Positions 17,595 to 26,784 of a DNA stretch of 64,000 nucleotides are shown here, in pieces. The stretch covers positions 248,001-312,000 of the forward strand of contig NZ_AXAJ01000004.1 of assembly GCF_000472445.1 (NCBI RefSeq), given 5' to 3'. The notes below the pieces were generated by a model, which searched no databases, was not told the origin of the DNA, and worked only from the letters and a program-made list of their open reading frames with translations. Both the position numbers and the translations under genes were made by a program. The DNA comes from Burkholderia sp. WSM2230 (GTDB lineage: Bacteria > Pseudomonadota > Gammaproteobacteria > Burkholderiales > Burkholderiaceae). Position 1 is the stretch's first letter. Each line of letters starts with the position of its first letter.

Positions 17595-18995
17595 CTATGC
17601 GTCCGCGCCGCCTAGCGCGCGCGATTCGTCGGCGGAATCGCTTTCTTCGCGCGCGTCGTTGCCGTATTCCACGAGGCGGTTGTACAACGTCTTCAGGCTG
17701 ATGCCGAGAATTTCCGCAGCGCGCGTCTTCACGCCGCCGCATTGTTCGAGCGTGGCCAGAATCAGTTGACGGTCGGCCTCGGCGAGCGAGGTGCCGAACG
17801 GAATCGTGATCGCCGTGCCCGCCGCGGGCTTGGACAACGTGATCTGCAACGGCACGGTCGCGGTGCTGTCGGAGTCCGTGCCCGACATGATGTGCGCCCG
17901 CTGCACGTAGTTCTTCAGTTCGCGCACATTGCCCGGCCATGGGTACGACAGCAGCATCTCCTTCACCGCCGGCGGGAAATGCTTCTTCGTGCCGTGCCGC
18001 TCGTTGAGTTCGTCGAGGAACGCCTGCGCCAGCAGTTCCACGTCCTTGCCGCGGTCGCGCAGCGGCGGCAGGCTGATCGGAAACACGTTCAACCGGTGGT
18101 AGAGGTCGAGCCGCAGCTTGCCCTCCAGCACCGCCTGCTCCGGATCGCGATTGGTCGCGGCAATGAGGCGCACGTCGGTTTCGATTTCCTTCGTGGTACC
18201 CACCCGCATGAACATGCCGGTTTCCAGCACGCGCAGCAGCTTGACCTGCAACTCGATCGGCATTTCGGTGATTTCGTCGAGGAACAGCGTGCCGCCGTTC
18301 GCGCGCTCGAAATAACCTTTGTGCTGACGGTCCGCGCCCGTGAACGAACCGCGCTCGTGGCCGAACATTTCAGACTCGATCAGATTCGGCGAGATTGCGC
18401 CGCAGTTCACGGCGAGAAACGCATGCTTGCGGCGCAGGCTGAGCTCGTGCAACGTCTGGGCGGCCACTTCCTTGCCGGTGCCCGACTCGCCGACCAGCAT
18501 CACCGAGGCCGCCGTCGGCGCGACGCGGCCAATCTGGTCGTAGACTTCCTGCATGGCCGGCGAATTGCCGAGCATCAAACCAAAGCGGCCCATGCGGCGC
18601 AGCTCGCCGCGCAATGTGCCGATTTCCGCCTTCAGGTCGCCGGCGCGCGGCAGGCGCGAAAGGATCGCCTTCACGCGCTGCATGTTGATCGGCTTCACCA
18701 GATAGTCGGTGGCGCCCATCTTCAGCGCGTTCACCGCCGACTCGACGGTGGCGTGGCCGGTAATCACAATCACTTCCACGCCGGAGCGCGGATCGAGATC
18801 TTCGAATAGTTCGACCCCGCTGCCGTCCGGCAACTTGAGGTCGGTAAAGACAACATCCGGCATTTGCCGGACCAGTTGAATGCGCGCTTCGCGCAGATCT
18901 CCCGCGGTGGCAGTGGTCAAACCGTCTTCCCCGATGATGGCGGAAAGCGCCTCGCGGGTACTTACGTCGTCATCGACAATCAGTACATGTGGCAT
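17595..18995 (-). CDS. NtrC-family sigma-54 response regulator, 466 aa
   Basis: Three domains. The receiver (1-120) has acidic VDDD, phospho-acceptor Asp in VVFTDLKLPDG, and Lys in YLVKPI. The AAA+ sigma-54 activation domain (about 140-370) has Walker A GESGTGKE, the sigma-54 contact loop GSFTGA, Walker B GTLFLDEI, and R-finger region LRLDLYHRLNVFPI. The Fis-type HTH (about 420-450) reads [23 protein letters not shown]. The loop is GSFTGA rather than GAFTGA, a tolerated variant. Start 18995 (MPHVLIVDDD) replaces longer frames. No histidine kinase adjoins, so it is an orphan. It is closely related in layout to the activator at 20276, which lacks the receiver. Confidence 0.93.
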   Translation of the reverse strand: MPHVLIVDDDVSTREALSAIIGEDGLTTATAGDLREARIQLVRQMPDVVFTDLKLPDGSGVELFEDLDPRSGVEVIVITGHATVESAVNALKMGATDYLVKPINMQRVKAILSRLPRAGDLKAEIGTLRGELRRMGRFGLMLGNSPAMQEVYDQIGRVAPTAASVMLVGESGTGKEVAAQTLHELSLRRKHAFLAVNCGAISPNLIESEMFGHERGSFTGADRQHKGYFERANGGTLFLDEITEMPIELQVKLLRVLETGMFMRVGTTKEIETDVRLIAATNRDPEQAVLEGKLRLDLYHRLNVFPISLPPLRDRGKDVELLAQAFLDELNERHGTKKHFPPAVKEMLLSYPWPGNVRELKNYVQRAHIMSGTDSDSTATVPLQITLSKPAAGTAITIPFGTSLAEADRQLILATLEQCGGVKTRAAEILGISLKTLYNRLVEYGNDAREESDSADESRALGGADA

Positions 18996-19150
18996 CGCGT
19001 CTCGAAAGCCTGCAAGCGTGGGAGAAACAGCATGCGGCACGCATGCTGGAAACGGCGACGACCTCGCGCGGGCAGCCGGCATCTACCTCTCAAAAGTGAG
19101 CGTACGCCAACTTCACTACAGCGCTTGGTCACCGATTTCATCCAATATTG

Positions 19151-19200
19151 CAACAATACACGCAAAAACCGCCACGTGATCGGCACTATTGTTGTGTATT
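19151..19200. promoter_or_regulatory. AT-rich dyad upstream of the response regulator
   Basis: CAACAATA (19151-19158) is mirrored by TATTGTTG (19187-19194), and AATACAC (19155-19161) by GTGTATT (19194-19200). It lies in an AT-rich patch 155-205 bp upstream of the regulator start, near a minus-strand TATAAT-like box. A candidate operator, not matched to a known protein. Confidence 0.3.
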
Positions 19201-19294
19201 TACCTATTATAAGGCTTTATCGAGACAATTTAACAGTCCCGGCACTACGCCGCAGCGCCGGCCGTGCTGGCGGCGGCGCAGTGTCGAACGGACC

Positions 19295-19561
19295 TCAACT
19301 GCTATGCGGAAACGGCCAGGCGTCCGGGTGCGCGGAGCCGTTCGGTCCGTGGGCGCCCGGACCGGCGTTGGCCGGCAGGCTCCTGGCCGACTCGGCCGAC
19401 GCCGCCGACGGCGTGACCACAGCGCCGCCCTCGTCTTCCCAGCGGTTCAACTCGCGCGCCGTCGCCGGCTGGGCCGCGCGGCTGCGCTGCACATAGCGGA
19501 CCGCCAGGTAGCCGCCGAGCGCCATCAGCGCGCCGAAGATGCCAATTTTGGGTCGAGCCAT
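19295..19561 (-). CDS. Small membrane-anchored hypothetical protein, 88 aa
   Basis: One N-terminal hydrophobic helix (IGIFGALMALGGYLAVRYV, residues 6-25), then a basic stop-transfer (QRSRAAQ) and a disordered Ala/Pro/Ser-rich tail that probably faces one side of the inner membrane. An AAGGAG site favours the second of two adjacent ATGs (19561). It lies 89 bp after the DUF883-like gene in the same direction, probably one operon. Function unknown. Confidence 0.72.
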   Translation of the reverse strand: MARPKIGIFGALMALGGYLAVRYVQRSRAAQPATARELNRWEDEGGAVVTPSAASAESARSLPANAGPGAHGPNGSAHPDAWPFPHSS

Positions 19562-19650
19562 CATGAACTCCTTGTGTTCGTTAAACGCAGAGAAGAAAAC
19601 CGGCGCGCCGTCGGCCGGTCACAGCGGATGCGAAGCCGGCGAAGCCGCGC

Positions 19651-19968
19651 TCAGCGCGCGGTCAGCACGCCCAGCACGAAGCCGACGCCAGCTGCGATGG
19701 CGACGGAGCTCCACGGGTTCTGCCGCACATAGCGTTCCGTGTTGACGGTCGCGTAGCGATAGCGCCGCTGCGCGTTTTCCTGCGCGTCGCCGAGTGCGGA
19801 TTGCAGCGTCTCGACGTGGCTTCCGAGTTTCTGGCGCAGCGCGCCGACGCCCTCGCCGGGCACATTGGCGGCGAGCCGCAGCATCTCTTCCGAATCCTTC
19901 AGCAGCACGCGCAGATCCTCGACTATCTTCTGGCCGCCGAGTGCAAGCTGTTGCGTCGTGTCAGTCAT
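19651..19968 (-). CDS. ElaB/YqjD/DUF883-family membrane protein, 105 aa
   Basis: Matches the DUF883 layout: a helical N-terminal region (QQLALGGQKIVEDLRVLLKD), the ENAQRRYRYATVNTERYVRQNPW hinge region, and a C-terminal membrane helix SSVAIAAGVGFVLGVL followed by Arg. E. coli ElaB/YqjD tether ribosomes to the membrane in stationary phase; the same role here is inference. The ribosome site AGGAGAAAG decides the start at 19968. The gene is divergent from the sigma-54 activator at 20276, which may control it. Confidence 0.85.
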   Translation of the reverse strand: MTDTTQQLALGGQKIVEDLRVLLKDSEEMLRLAANVPGEGVGALRQKLGSHVETLQSALGDAQENAQRRYRYATVNTERYVRQNPWSSVAIAAGVGFVLGVLTAR

Positions 19969-20275
19969 CTTTCTCTCCTCGTCCAGGTTCAGTGCTCGCG
20001 TGAGCGCGCCGCGTGGTCCGCGGCTCAGGCATACGCGTGTCGCGGGCCAGTCGCAATGGCTGTGCCCGGTAAGTCTGGACCTCGCGCGAACGGGCGCAAT
20101 GGTCATGCGAGCAGTTTCGACCGACTTCTGCCGACGCTCGCCTGTTTGCTGTCACATACATTGCAGGAAGCGCCGTCGAAGTGGTTAAATCGACCTTTGT
20201 GAGATAGAACTTCTGCTGTCTCGTTCCCGAGGCCTGCGCGCCGCAATAACACATTTGGACAGGACTTCCCCGTTT

Positions 20276-21334
20276 ATGGCGTCAATCGATCTGGACTCGC
20301 CGACTGTGTCCGCCGGCGGCAGCGCTTCCGCCCAGGCGAAGCAGCGCGTCGCGGACGGCATCGCGGGACTGAAATCGTACGGCCTGCTGTACGGCTCTTC
20401 ACCCGTGATGCTCGATCTCTACGAGCAGATCGAACGGGTCGCGAGCACCGATGCAACCGCGCTGATCATCGGCGAATCGGGCACCGGCAAGGAGCTGATT
20501 GCCCGCACGATTCACGATCAAAGCAGCCGCCGGGAGGCGCCTTTCGTCGCCGTAAATTGCGGCGCGATTCCCGACGAACTGATCGAAGCCGAACTGTTCG
20601 GCCACGAGAAGGGCAGCTTTACCGGCGCGGTTCAGGGGCGCGTCGGCTACTTCGAGCATGCGAACGGCGGCACGCTGTTTCTCGACGAAGTTACGGAAAT
20701 GGCGCCCGTGCGTCAGGTGAAACTGTTGCGCGCGCTCGAGACCGGCACGTTCTACCGCGTGGGCGGCAACGAGTTGATCAGCGGCAACGTGCGCGTGATT
20801 GCCGCAACCAATCGCGACCCCGCCGTCGCGGTCAAGGAAAACGGCTTGCGCGAAGATCTGATGTACCGGCTCGCGGTGTTTCCGTTGCGCGCGCCGCCGC
20901 TGCGCGAACGCGAGAACGACCGCGAACTGCTCGCGCAGCACTTTCTCGCCCAGCTCAACCAGCAGGAAGGGACCAGCAAGAGCTTCAGCAAACGCTCGAT
21001 CGAAACGCTGCGCACGTGGTCGTGGCCGGGCAACGTGCGCGAGCTGAAGAACGCGGTGTATCGCGCGTTCATTCTCGCGGAGAAGACGGTCGAGCTGCCG
21101 CATCCGCATCTCGCGTCGAAAGTGAAACGGCCAGTCACGCAAGGCGACGCCATGAGTGTATGGATCGGCACGCCCCTCGCTGACGCGCAGAAACAGATCA
21201 TTCTCGGCACCCTCAAATACTGCGGCGGCGACAAGCGGCGCGCGGCGAAAGCGCTCGGCGTGAGCTTGAAAACGCTCTACAACCGTTTGAGCGCATACGG
21301 CGACGAAGGCACGGAAGAAGATACCGAACAGTAA
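20276..21334 (+). CDS. Sigma-54 activator lacking a receiver domain, 352 aa
   Basis: Bacterial enhancer-binding protein of the PspF/NtrC type: a short N-terminal segment, AAA+ domain (Walker A GESGTGKE near residue 68, sigma-54 loop GSFTGA near 116, Walker B GTLFLDEV) and Fis-type HTH ([23 protein letters not shown]) near the C-terminus. It is strongly similar in both domains to the regulator at 17595-18995, but the receiver is absent. Activity must be set by level, a partner protein or a ligand. The ATG at 20276 is used; an in-frame TTG at 20255 is possible. It is divergent from the DUF883-like operon. Confidence 0.9.
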   Translation: MASIDLDSPTVSAGGSASAQAKQRVADGIAGLKSYGLLYGSSPVMLDLYEQIERVASTDATALIIGESGTGKELIARTIHDQSSRREAPFVAVNCGAIPDELIEAELFGHEKGSFTGAVQGRVGYFEHANGGTLFLDEVTEMAPVRQVKLLRALETGTFYRVGGNELISGNVRVIAATNRDPAVAVKENGLREDLMYRLAVFPLRAPPLRERENDRELLAQHFLAQLNQQEGTSKSFSKRSIETLRTWSWPGNVRELKNAVYRAFILAEKTVELPHPHLASKVKRPVTQGDAMSVWIGTPLADAQKQIILGTLKYCGGDKRRAAKALGVSLKTLYNRLSAYGDEGTEEDTEQ

Positions 21335-21585
21335 GGCCGGGCAGACGCCGGGTTGTAGAAGCCCCTCTTCGAACAGTTCGCACCGCCAATCAAACCGGCC
21401 CCGAAGGCGAGCAGAAACCGGTTTGACGCGCACCATCTTTTGCAATTGCTTGCATTTTCCCTCTGCCATTTACAAAACGCATCCTGCAAAATGCAGCAGC
21501 CCATTTCTGGCAATGGGAGAACATGCCGCCGGTTCGCCGCTGCCTTCGCGCGAACCCCGGCGCTTTGCAAGAGCAGAGACAGGGA

Positions 21586-22224
21586 ATGCAAAACAAAATG
21601 ATGTGCGGCGGGTGGCTGAAACCGCGCCTCGAATCGCGATTCAAGCTGCGCTTCAAGGCGCGCGGTGAAGCCCGCCTGGAACAAGCGGCCGCAGGTGGGC
21701 GCCGCGAGGCCACGGCCGTCGTCGCATTGGCGGTAGCGTTCGCGTCGGCGCTTTCCGGCTGCAGTTCGGTCTACACGGAAGGCGCGACTGCCGGCGCGGG
21801 TATCGCCGGCGCCGCGCTCGCGGCCAAGGTCACGAGCAATGCCGCGGTCGCAACCGGCATCGGTCTCGGCGCGGTCGCCGCGGCGCGAGCCGGCGTTCAG
21901 TACTCGGAGCGCGTAGTCCACAAGAACACGCAGGACGGCATCGCGAAAATTGCCGGGCCACTCGAAGTCGGCGCAATCGCTCCGTGGAGTGTCACGCACA
22001 CCATGCCGATCGAGGACGACGAGCACGGCCGCGTCACGGTCAGCCGCACGATCAGCGCGGGCGCGCTCGACTGCAAGGAGATCGTCTTCTCCGTGGATCA
22101 CATCGCCACGAAGAACGTCCCCGCAAGCAGCGCGTTTTACGTCGCGTCCATTTGCCGCGACGGCGACACCTGGAAGTGGGCGTCGGCCGAACCCGCCACT
22201 GAACGGTGGGGTGCCTTGCAATGA
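21586..22224 (+). CDS. Putative lipoprotein, first of a tandem pair, 212 aa
   Basis: A long basic leader (residues 1-45) precedes a hydrophobic stretch and lipobox FASALSGC-SSVYTEGA, so it is probably an outer-membrane or periplasmic lipoprotein. Then comes a Gly/Ala-rich amphipathic segment like glycine-zipper proteins (GAGIAGAALAAKVTSNAAVATGIGLGAVAAA), and a soluble domain with WSVTHTMPI, two Cys (DCKEIVF, ASICRDG) that may pair, and WKWASAEPATERWG at the end. Its sister starts inside its stop (ATGA). The leader is longer than usual, so the true start may be internal. Confidence 0.78.
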   Translation: MQNKMMCGGWLKPRLESRFKLRFKARGEARLEQAAAGGRREATAVVALAVAFASALSGCSSVYTEGATAGAGIAGAALAAKVTSNAAVATGIGLGAVAAARAGVQYSERVVHKNTQDGIAKIAGPLEVGAIAPWSVTHTMPIEDDEHGRVTVSRTISAGALDCKEIVFSVDHIATKNVPASSAFYVASICRDGDTWKWASAEPATERWGALQ

Positions 22225-22763
22225 CGGTGCGTGCGCTCGCGGCGGTCAGGCCGCTGCATCGCGTGAGCCTGACGGCGCTCGCCGGCGCGCTGTGTATCAG
22301 CGCGGGTCTTCTGACCAGCGGTTGCTCGTCGATCGGCGCGGCAAGCGGCGCGGCCGCCGGTGTCGCCTCCGGGCTCGTCACGTCGAATCCGGCGGTTGGC
22401 ATCGGCGTCGGCATCGCCGTGCAGGCGGCCACCGACGAAGCCGTGGGCCGCTACATGCGCAGCATGCACAGCGACCAGCAGAACCTGATCGCGGCATTGG
22501 CCGGCGCGATGCCGGTCGGCGAAACGCGTCCCTGGTCGATCAAACATACGCTGCCTGTCGAGAACGGCCACGGCCAGGTGCGCGTGACCCGCGCGTTCGG
22601 TTCGGCGCTCGCACTGTGCAAGGAATTCGTGTTCTCGGTGCAGGATGGCGACGGCCCGAACGCACACGAAGACTGGTACACCGCAAGCGCGTGTCAGCAG
22701 GACAAAGGCTGGAAATGGGCGTCGGCGGAACCGGCGGTGGAACGCTGGGGCAACCTGCAATAA
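22221..22763 (+). CDS. Putative lipoprotein, second of a tandem pair, 180 aa
   Basis: Signal peptide with lipobox LLTSGC-SSIG, then a glycine-zipper-like region (SGAAAGVASGLVTSNPAVGIGVGIAVQAA) and a domain that repeats the upstream protein: WSIKHTLPV, LCKEFVFSV, ASACQQD and WKWASAEPAVERWGNLQ. The ATG at 22221 overlaps the previous stop, implying coupled translation of the pair. The two probably arose by duplication and may act together in the envelope (inference). A terminator follows at 22833. Confidence 0.83.
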   Translation: MTVRALAAVRPLHRVSLTALAGALCISAGLLTSGCSSIGAASGAAAGVASGLVTSNPAVGIGVGIAVQAATDEAVGRYMRSMHSDQQNLIAALAGAMPVGETRPWSIKHTLPVENGHGQVRVTRAFGSALALCKEFVFSVQDGDGPNAHEDWYTASACQQDKGWKWASAEPAVERWGNLQ

Positions 22764-22832
22764 CGCCGACAGGCGCAGCGGCGGGCCGGGCAATCACTCG
22801 GCAATCACGTTTCCGCGCGGCTTGAACGAAAA

Positions 22833-22858
22833 CGGCAGGGTCTCCCCTGCCGTTTTTC
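22833..22858. terminator. Bidirectional intrinsic terminator
   Basis: CGGCAGGG (22833-22840) pairs with CCCTGCCG (22845-22852), followed by a T-run at 22853-22857. A-rich DNA on the other side serves the converging ABC ATPase gene. Confidence 0.8.
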
Positions 22859-22888
22859 GTTGCGCCGGGCGCTGAACGCTCACGCCGC

Positions 22889-24235
22889 TCACGACTCCAC
22901 GTCTTCCAGACTGAAAATTTCGGTCTGGTCGTTATACGAGAAAATCTCGCCGTAGCGGCCCCAGTTGATGACCGCGTCGAGCGTTTCTTCCGCGGCGCTG
23001 TCGGACAGAAAGTCCTCGAGTTCCTGCTCGAAGCGCACGCGCGGCGCGCGGTGCCCCGGGCGCTCGTTCAACACCTTCTTGATTCGCGCGGCCAGCGGCA
23101 CGTGACGCAGCAGATGCTCGGCGAACATCATCTTGCGCTCCTGCGTGCCGAACTCAGCGAACACACGCGCGGGCGGCGTGAGGAAAATATCGCCTTCGCG
23201 GACGTCGGCGAAACCGAGATGCTGAAGCACTTCCGCGACCGGAAAGAGGTCATCCACTTCCAGGTGCAGCGAACGGGCGATTTCCGGCATGTCCGCGCGG
23301 CCGTGATACGGCGCGGCGGCGAGCGTCTCGATCAGACCGGCCATCAGGTTGGTCGACACATGCGGCAACCAGCTGTGCAGTTCGAGACCCTTCCTGGTTT
23401 TCTCGTCGGTCTGGCGCGCGGTCATCTTTGCGTAGATCTCGTCGACCAGACGCCGGAACGCCGGATCAAGACGATTACGCGGATGCTTGAACGGCACCTT
23501 GATCTCCGCAATCACGCGGCCCGGATTCGACGACAACACCAGAATCCGGTCGCACATGAACACCGCTTCCTCGATGTTGTGCGTGACGATCAGCACCGCC
23601 TTGATCGGCATGCGGCCTTGCGTCCAGAGGTCGAGCAGGTCGGTACGCAGGGTTTCGGCGGTCAGCACGTCGAGCGCGGAGAACGGCTCGTCCATCAGCA
23701 ACAGCGTGGGGTCCACCACCAGCGCACGCGCAAAGCCGACGCGCTGGCGCATGCCGCCCGACAGCTCGCGCGGATAGGCGTTCTCGAAGCCGTCCAGACC
23801 GATCAGGTCGATCGCGGCGAGCGCGCGTTCGCGCCGCTCGCGCGCGGCCACGCCCTGCGCCTCCAGCCCGGCTTCCACGTTTTGCAGCACGGTCAGCCAC
23901 GGGAACAGCGCGAACGTCTGGAACACCATCGCGACGCCCTTCGCGGGACCGTCGAGCGGTTTGCCCATATACGTCACTTCGCCGTCGGTCGGCTCGATCA
24001 GACCGGCAATGATGCGCAGCAGCGTCGACTTGCCCGAGCCCGAACGCCCGAGCAGTCCGACTATCTCGCCCTCGCGCAGCGACAGGTTGGCGTCGTCCAG
24101 AACGAGCAGCTCGCCCTGCGTCTTATTGAAACCGCGGCACACGTCCTTGACGCGCAGAATTTCTTCGCCGAGGCGCGGCGGCTTCGGCGGCGTCTGGATC
24201 GGCGCGGCGGTCATAGCAGCTTTAGGATTTTGCAT
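22889..24235 (-). CDS. ABC transporter ATPase with C-terminal AAA-associated domain, 448 aa
   Basis: Nitrate/sulfonate/bicarbonate-type importer ATPase: Walker A GRSGSGKST near residue 66, Q-loop FQTFALFPW, signature LSGGMRQRVGFARALVVD, Walker B LLLMDEPFSALD and switch His (VTHNIEEA). A second domain (about 300-448) with DMPEIARSLHLEVDDLFPVAEVL and a helical end follows; it is the AAA-associated C-terminal domain seen in this subfamily. It forms an operon with the fused permease (106 bp apart). No binding protein is encoded nearby. The substrate is unknown; TauB/SsuB/NrtD-like families suggest small oxyanions. Confidence 0.9.
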   Translation of the reverse strand: MQNPKAAMTAAPIQTPPKPPRLGEEILRVKDVCRGFNKTQGELLVLDDANLSLREGEIVGLLGRSGSGKSTLLRIIAGLIEPTDGEVTYMGKPLDGPAKGVAMVFQTFALFPWLTVLQNVEAGLEAQGVAARERRERALAAIDLIGLDGFENAYPRELSGGMRQRVGFARALVVDPTLLLMDEPFSALDVLTAETLRTDLLDLWTQGRMPIKAVLIVTHNIEEAVFMCDRILVLSSNPGRVIAEIKVPFKHPRNRLDPAFRRLVDEIYAKMTARQTDEKTRKGLELHSWLPHVSTNLMAGLIETLAAAPYHGRADMPEIARSLHLEVDDLFPVAEVLQHLGFADVREGDIFLTPPARVFAEFGTQERKMMFAEHLLRHVPLAARIKKVLNERPGHRAPRVRFEQELEDFLSDSAAEETLDAVINWGRYGEIFSYNDQTEIFSLEDVES

Positions 24236-24340
24236 CGCGTTATGCCTTCAATTCTCAGGAAAACGCCGGGCCGCCCGGGTCTTGGTACTCCTGCGGCGGG
24301 CGCGGCGCGCAACGGCGGGGCTGGCGCAGAGGCTCGTGCC

Positions 24341-26092
24341 TCAGTCCAGCCGCAGCCTGGCTTCCGCGTAGGCGTACATCGGCCGCCACAACAGGCGGTT
24401 GAACAGCGTGACGAACAGCGACATCACCGCGATCCCGACAATGATCTTCGGATAATCGCCCGCCGCCGTGGACTGCGCGATATAGGCGCCGAGCCCGTGC
24501 GCGGCTACTCTGGTGTCGCCCCACTGCACGAATTCCGCGACGATGCTCGCGTTCCACGCGCCGCCCGACGCGGTGATCGCACCCGTCACGTAGTACGGGA
24601 AGATGCCCGGCAACATGGCCTGACGCCACCATTGCCAGCCGCGGATATGGAAATTCCTGGCCGCCTCGCGATAGTCGTTCGGATACGAAGTCGCGCCGGC
24701 AATCACGTTGAACAGGATATACCACTGCGTGCCGAGCACGATCAGCGGCGAAAGCCACACGTCCGGATTCAGGTGGAAGCGCACGATCACGATCACGAAC
24801 ACCGGAAACAGCAGATTGGCCGGGAACGCGGCGAGAAACTGCGCGAGCGGCTGGATCTTCTCGGCCAGCGCCGGCCGCAGGCCGATCAGCACGCCGACCG
24901 GCACCCAGATCACGGACGCTATCGCGATCAGCACCACCACGCGCAGCAGCGTGATGAGACCGAGCACGAACACATGGCCGACTTCGTCGAGCGACACGCC
25001 GGTGCGCACATAGATGAACACGCGGTACACCACATACACGGTGCCGACCAGCACGAGCGCGGCCCACACGATGTCGCCGACGCGCGAGCTCTTTTGGATC
25101 TGCGGAATCTGGAAGCGCGGCCCTTGCAGCGCGGGCATGCGCAGCGGCACCCGCGCGGCCTTCGCGAACATCCAGCCGAGCGGCACCAGCAGCCGATGAA
25201 TCAGCCGCGTGCGGCGAATCAGGTCGAGCAGCCACGATTCGGGCGCGTCGCCGGAACTGGTGTTCTCCATGCGGAACTTGTCGGCCCAGGCCACCAGCGG
25301 GCGGAACAGGAACTGGTCGTACGCGAGGATCACGACGGTCATCGCAAGGATCACCCAGCCGATGGCGTGCAGGTTTTTGTCGGTGATGGCCTGCGCCAGA
25401 AAGGCGCCGATGCCGGGCAGCGTGATCGTGCGGTTGCCGACGGTGATCGCCTCCGAGGCGACCACGAAGAACCAGCCCCCGGACATCGACATCATCATGT
25501 TCCAGATAAGGCCGGGCATCGAAAACGGCACTTCGAGCTTCCAGAAGCGCTGCCACGACGTCAGGTGGAAACCGCGCGAGACTTCATCCAGATCGCGCGG
25601 CACCGTGCGCAGCGACTGGTAGAAGCTGAACGTCATGTTCCATGCCTGGCTCGTGAAGATCGCGAAGATCGCCGCGAGCTCGGCACCCAGCACGCGCCCC
25701 GGAAAGAGTGCGAGAAAGAACGTGACGGTAAACGAGATGTAGCCGAGCACCGGCACCGACTGCAGGATGTCGAGAATCGGCACCAGCACGAGGCCCGCGC
25801 GGCGGCTCTTCGCGGCAAGCGTGCCGTAGACCAGCGTGAAGATCAGCGACGCCACCATCGCCGCGAGCATGCGCAATGTCGTGCGCATTGCATACTCGGG
25901 CAGATTCGCGGGGTCGAGCGAGATCGCCTGCGTCTTGAGGGTGGACATCGGCGCGAGCGTCTCGTGAAAGCCGATCGCCGCCATCGCGATGATGCAGATG
26001 ATGAGCGGGAACGCGACGAAGTCCCAGCGGTTGGGCAGCACTCGCCATGCCGACGCATTGGCGGTGCGCTTCAGGTCAAAGCTGAAATCCAT
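24341..26092 (-). CDS. ABC transporter permease, fused tandem domains, 583 aa
   Basis: Two complete BPD-type permease halves in one chain. The first (about 10-290) has EAA-like loop EVSRGFHLTSWQRFWKLEVP and the second (about 350-580) has YREAARNFHIRGWQWWRQAMLP. About 12 hydrophobic helices are joined by a soluble linker near 290-340. A fused permease gives the whole channel from one gene, matching the single ATPase downstream. The ATG at 26092 has GAGGAG eight bases upstream; a GTG at 26101 would overlap that site. There is no solute-binding protein in the operon, so substrate capture is unexplained. Confidence 0.9.
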   Translation of the reverse strand: MDFSFDLKRTANASAWRVLPNRWDFVAFPLIICIIAMAAIGFHETLAPMSTLKTQAISLDPANLPEYAMRTTLRMLAAMVASLIFTLVYGTLAAKSRRAGLVLVPILDILQSVPVLGYISFTVTFFLALFPGRVLGAELAAIFAIFTSQAWNMTFSFYQSLRTVPRDLDEVSRGFHLTSWQRFWKLEVPFSMPGLIWNMMMSMSGGWFFVVASEAITVGNRTITLPGIGAFLAQAITDKNLHAIGWVILAMTVVILAYDQFLFRPLVAWADKFRMENTSSGDAPESWLLDLIRRTRLIHRLLVPLGWMFAKAARVPLRMPALQGPRFQIPQIQKSSRVGDIVWAALVLVGTVYVVYRVFIYVRTGVSLDEVGHVFVLGLITLLRVVVLIAIASVIWVPVGVLIGLRPALAEKIQPLAQFLAAFPANLLFPVFVIVIVRFHLNPDVWLSPLIVLGTQWYILFNVIAGATSYPNDYREAARNFHIRGWQWWRQAMLPGIFPYYVTGAITASGGAWNASIVAEFVQWGDTRVAAHGLGAYIAQSTAAGDYPKIIVGIAVMSLFVTLFNRLLWRPMYAYAEARLRLD

Positions 26093-26784
26093 CAGACCCA
26101 CTCCTCATGTATACAGGCGGTCGAACGCGCGAAGGAGGCGGCGGCTGCCGCGCGGCGGTCTGAAGATTGGTCCGGAAAGCGGAAATCAGGCATGGCAAAA
26201 CGCGTGTGCGCGGTAAATCGTTAGCGTAGGAGACATGTGGACTGGCAACGGAAGCGCCGCTGGGCAAGCCGCCCCGGAACCTCATTCGTCAAGCCAGAGT
26301 CCTGTCGCCACAGACGCCGCCCGTAGGCTGGCGAGCTTTCCTTTGTTTTGGACGGCACGACACTACACCATCCTATGTTTCAGGCACAACCATTGGGGGC
26401 AATTCCCCGCAACTTTCAACGGCCGCCTGACAAGGGGCCCGCAATGGCCTGACAGCGGCCTTGCGCCGAACGCGGCCCACGGCATCAAGAAACCAGCGCG
26501 GTTGCCGTTAAGAGCCTAACGGGTGCAGCCAATATGGATTTCGTGACCCAATAACGGTGCCCTCTGGCCCTATGACGGTTAAAATCCCCAAAGATGCGCC
26601 TGCGTTAATGGTTTTACCCCGGCCCGCTGCGGCGGCGTACGACCGCGCGCTCCAATAACGGCATAAACCCGAACGGCGAAACCCCGCGCGGCGCGACCCC
26701 GAGCGAAATGCGGGGCGAAACAGCGCCGCGGCGCTGCCACGAATAAGCTAGTTGCATGTTTCAGCCAGACGGATCAGAGGGTCG
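26093..26784. other. 690-bp intergenic region with short direct repeats
   Basis: No believable coding frame. A frame at 26235-26519 has poor composition and no ribosome site. CCAATAACGG occurs twice, at 26548-26557 and 26652-26661, with variants nearby (CCAATATGG at 26530). The region must hold the promoters of the ABC operon (leftward) and the diguanylate cyclase (rightward). Confidence 0.45.

Noticed and set aside
19969..20275. Sigma-54 (-24/-12) promoter between the two divergent units
   Set aside because: No TGGCAC-N5-TTGC-like sequence with correct spacing could be found by eye.
23051..26224. 1057-codon open frame on the plus strand, antisense to the ABC operon
   Set aside because: Composition is Arg/His/Gln-heavy with no recognisable domain. 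It mirrors two well-defined ABC genes and is expected in GC-rich DNA.
26235..26519. 94-codon frame in the large gap before the diguanylate cyclase
   Set aside because: No ribosome site, poor amino-acid composition and no domain.
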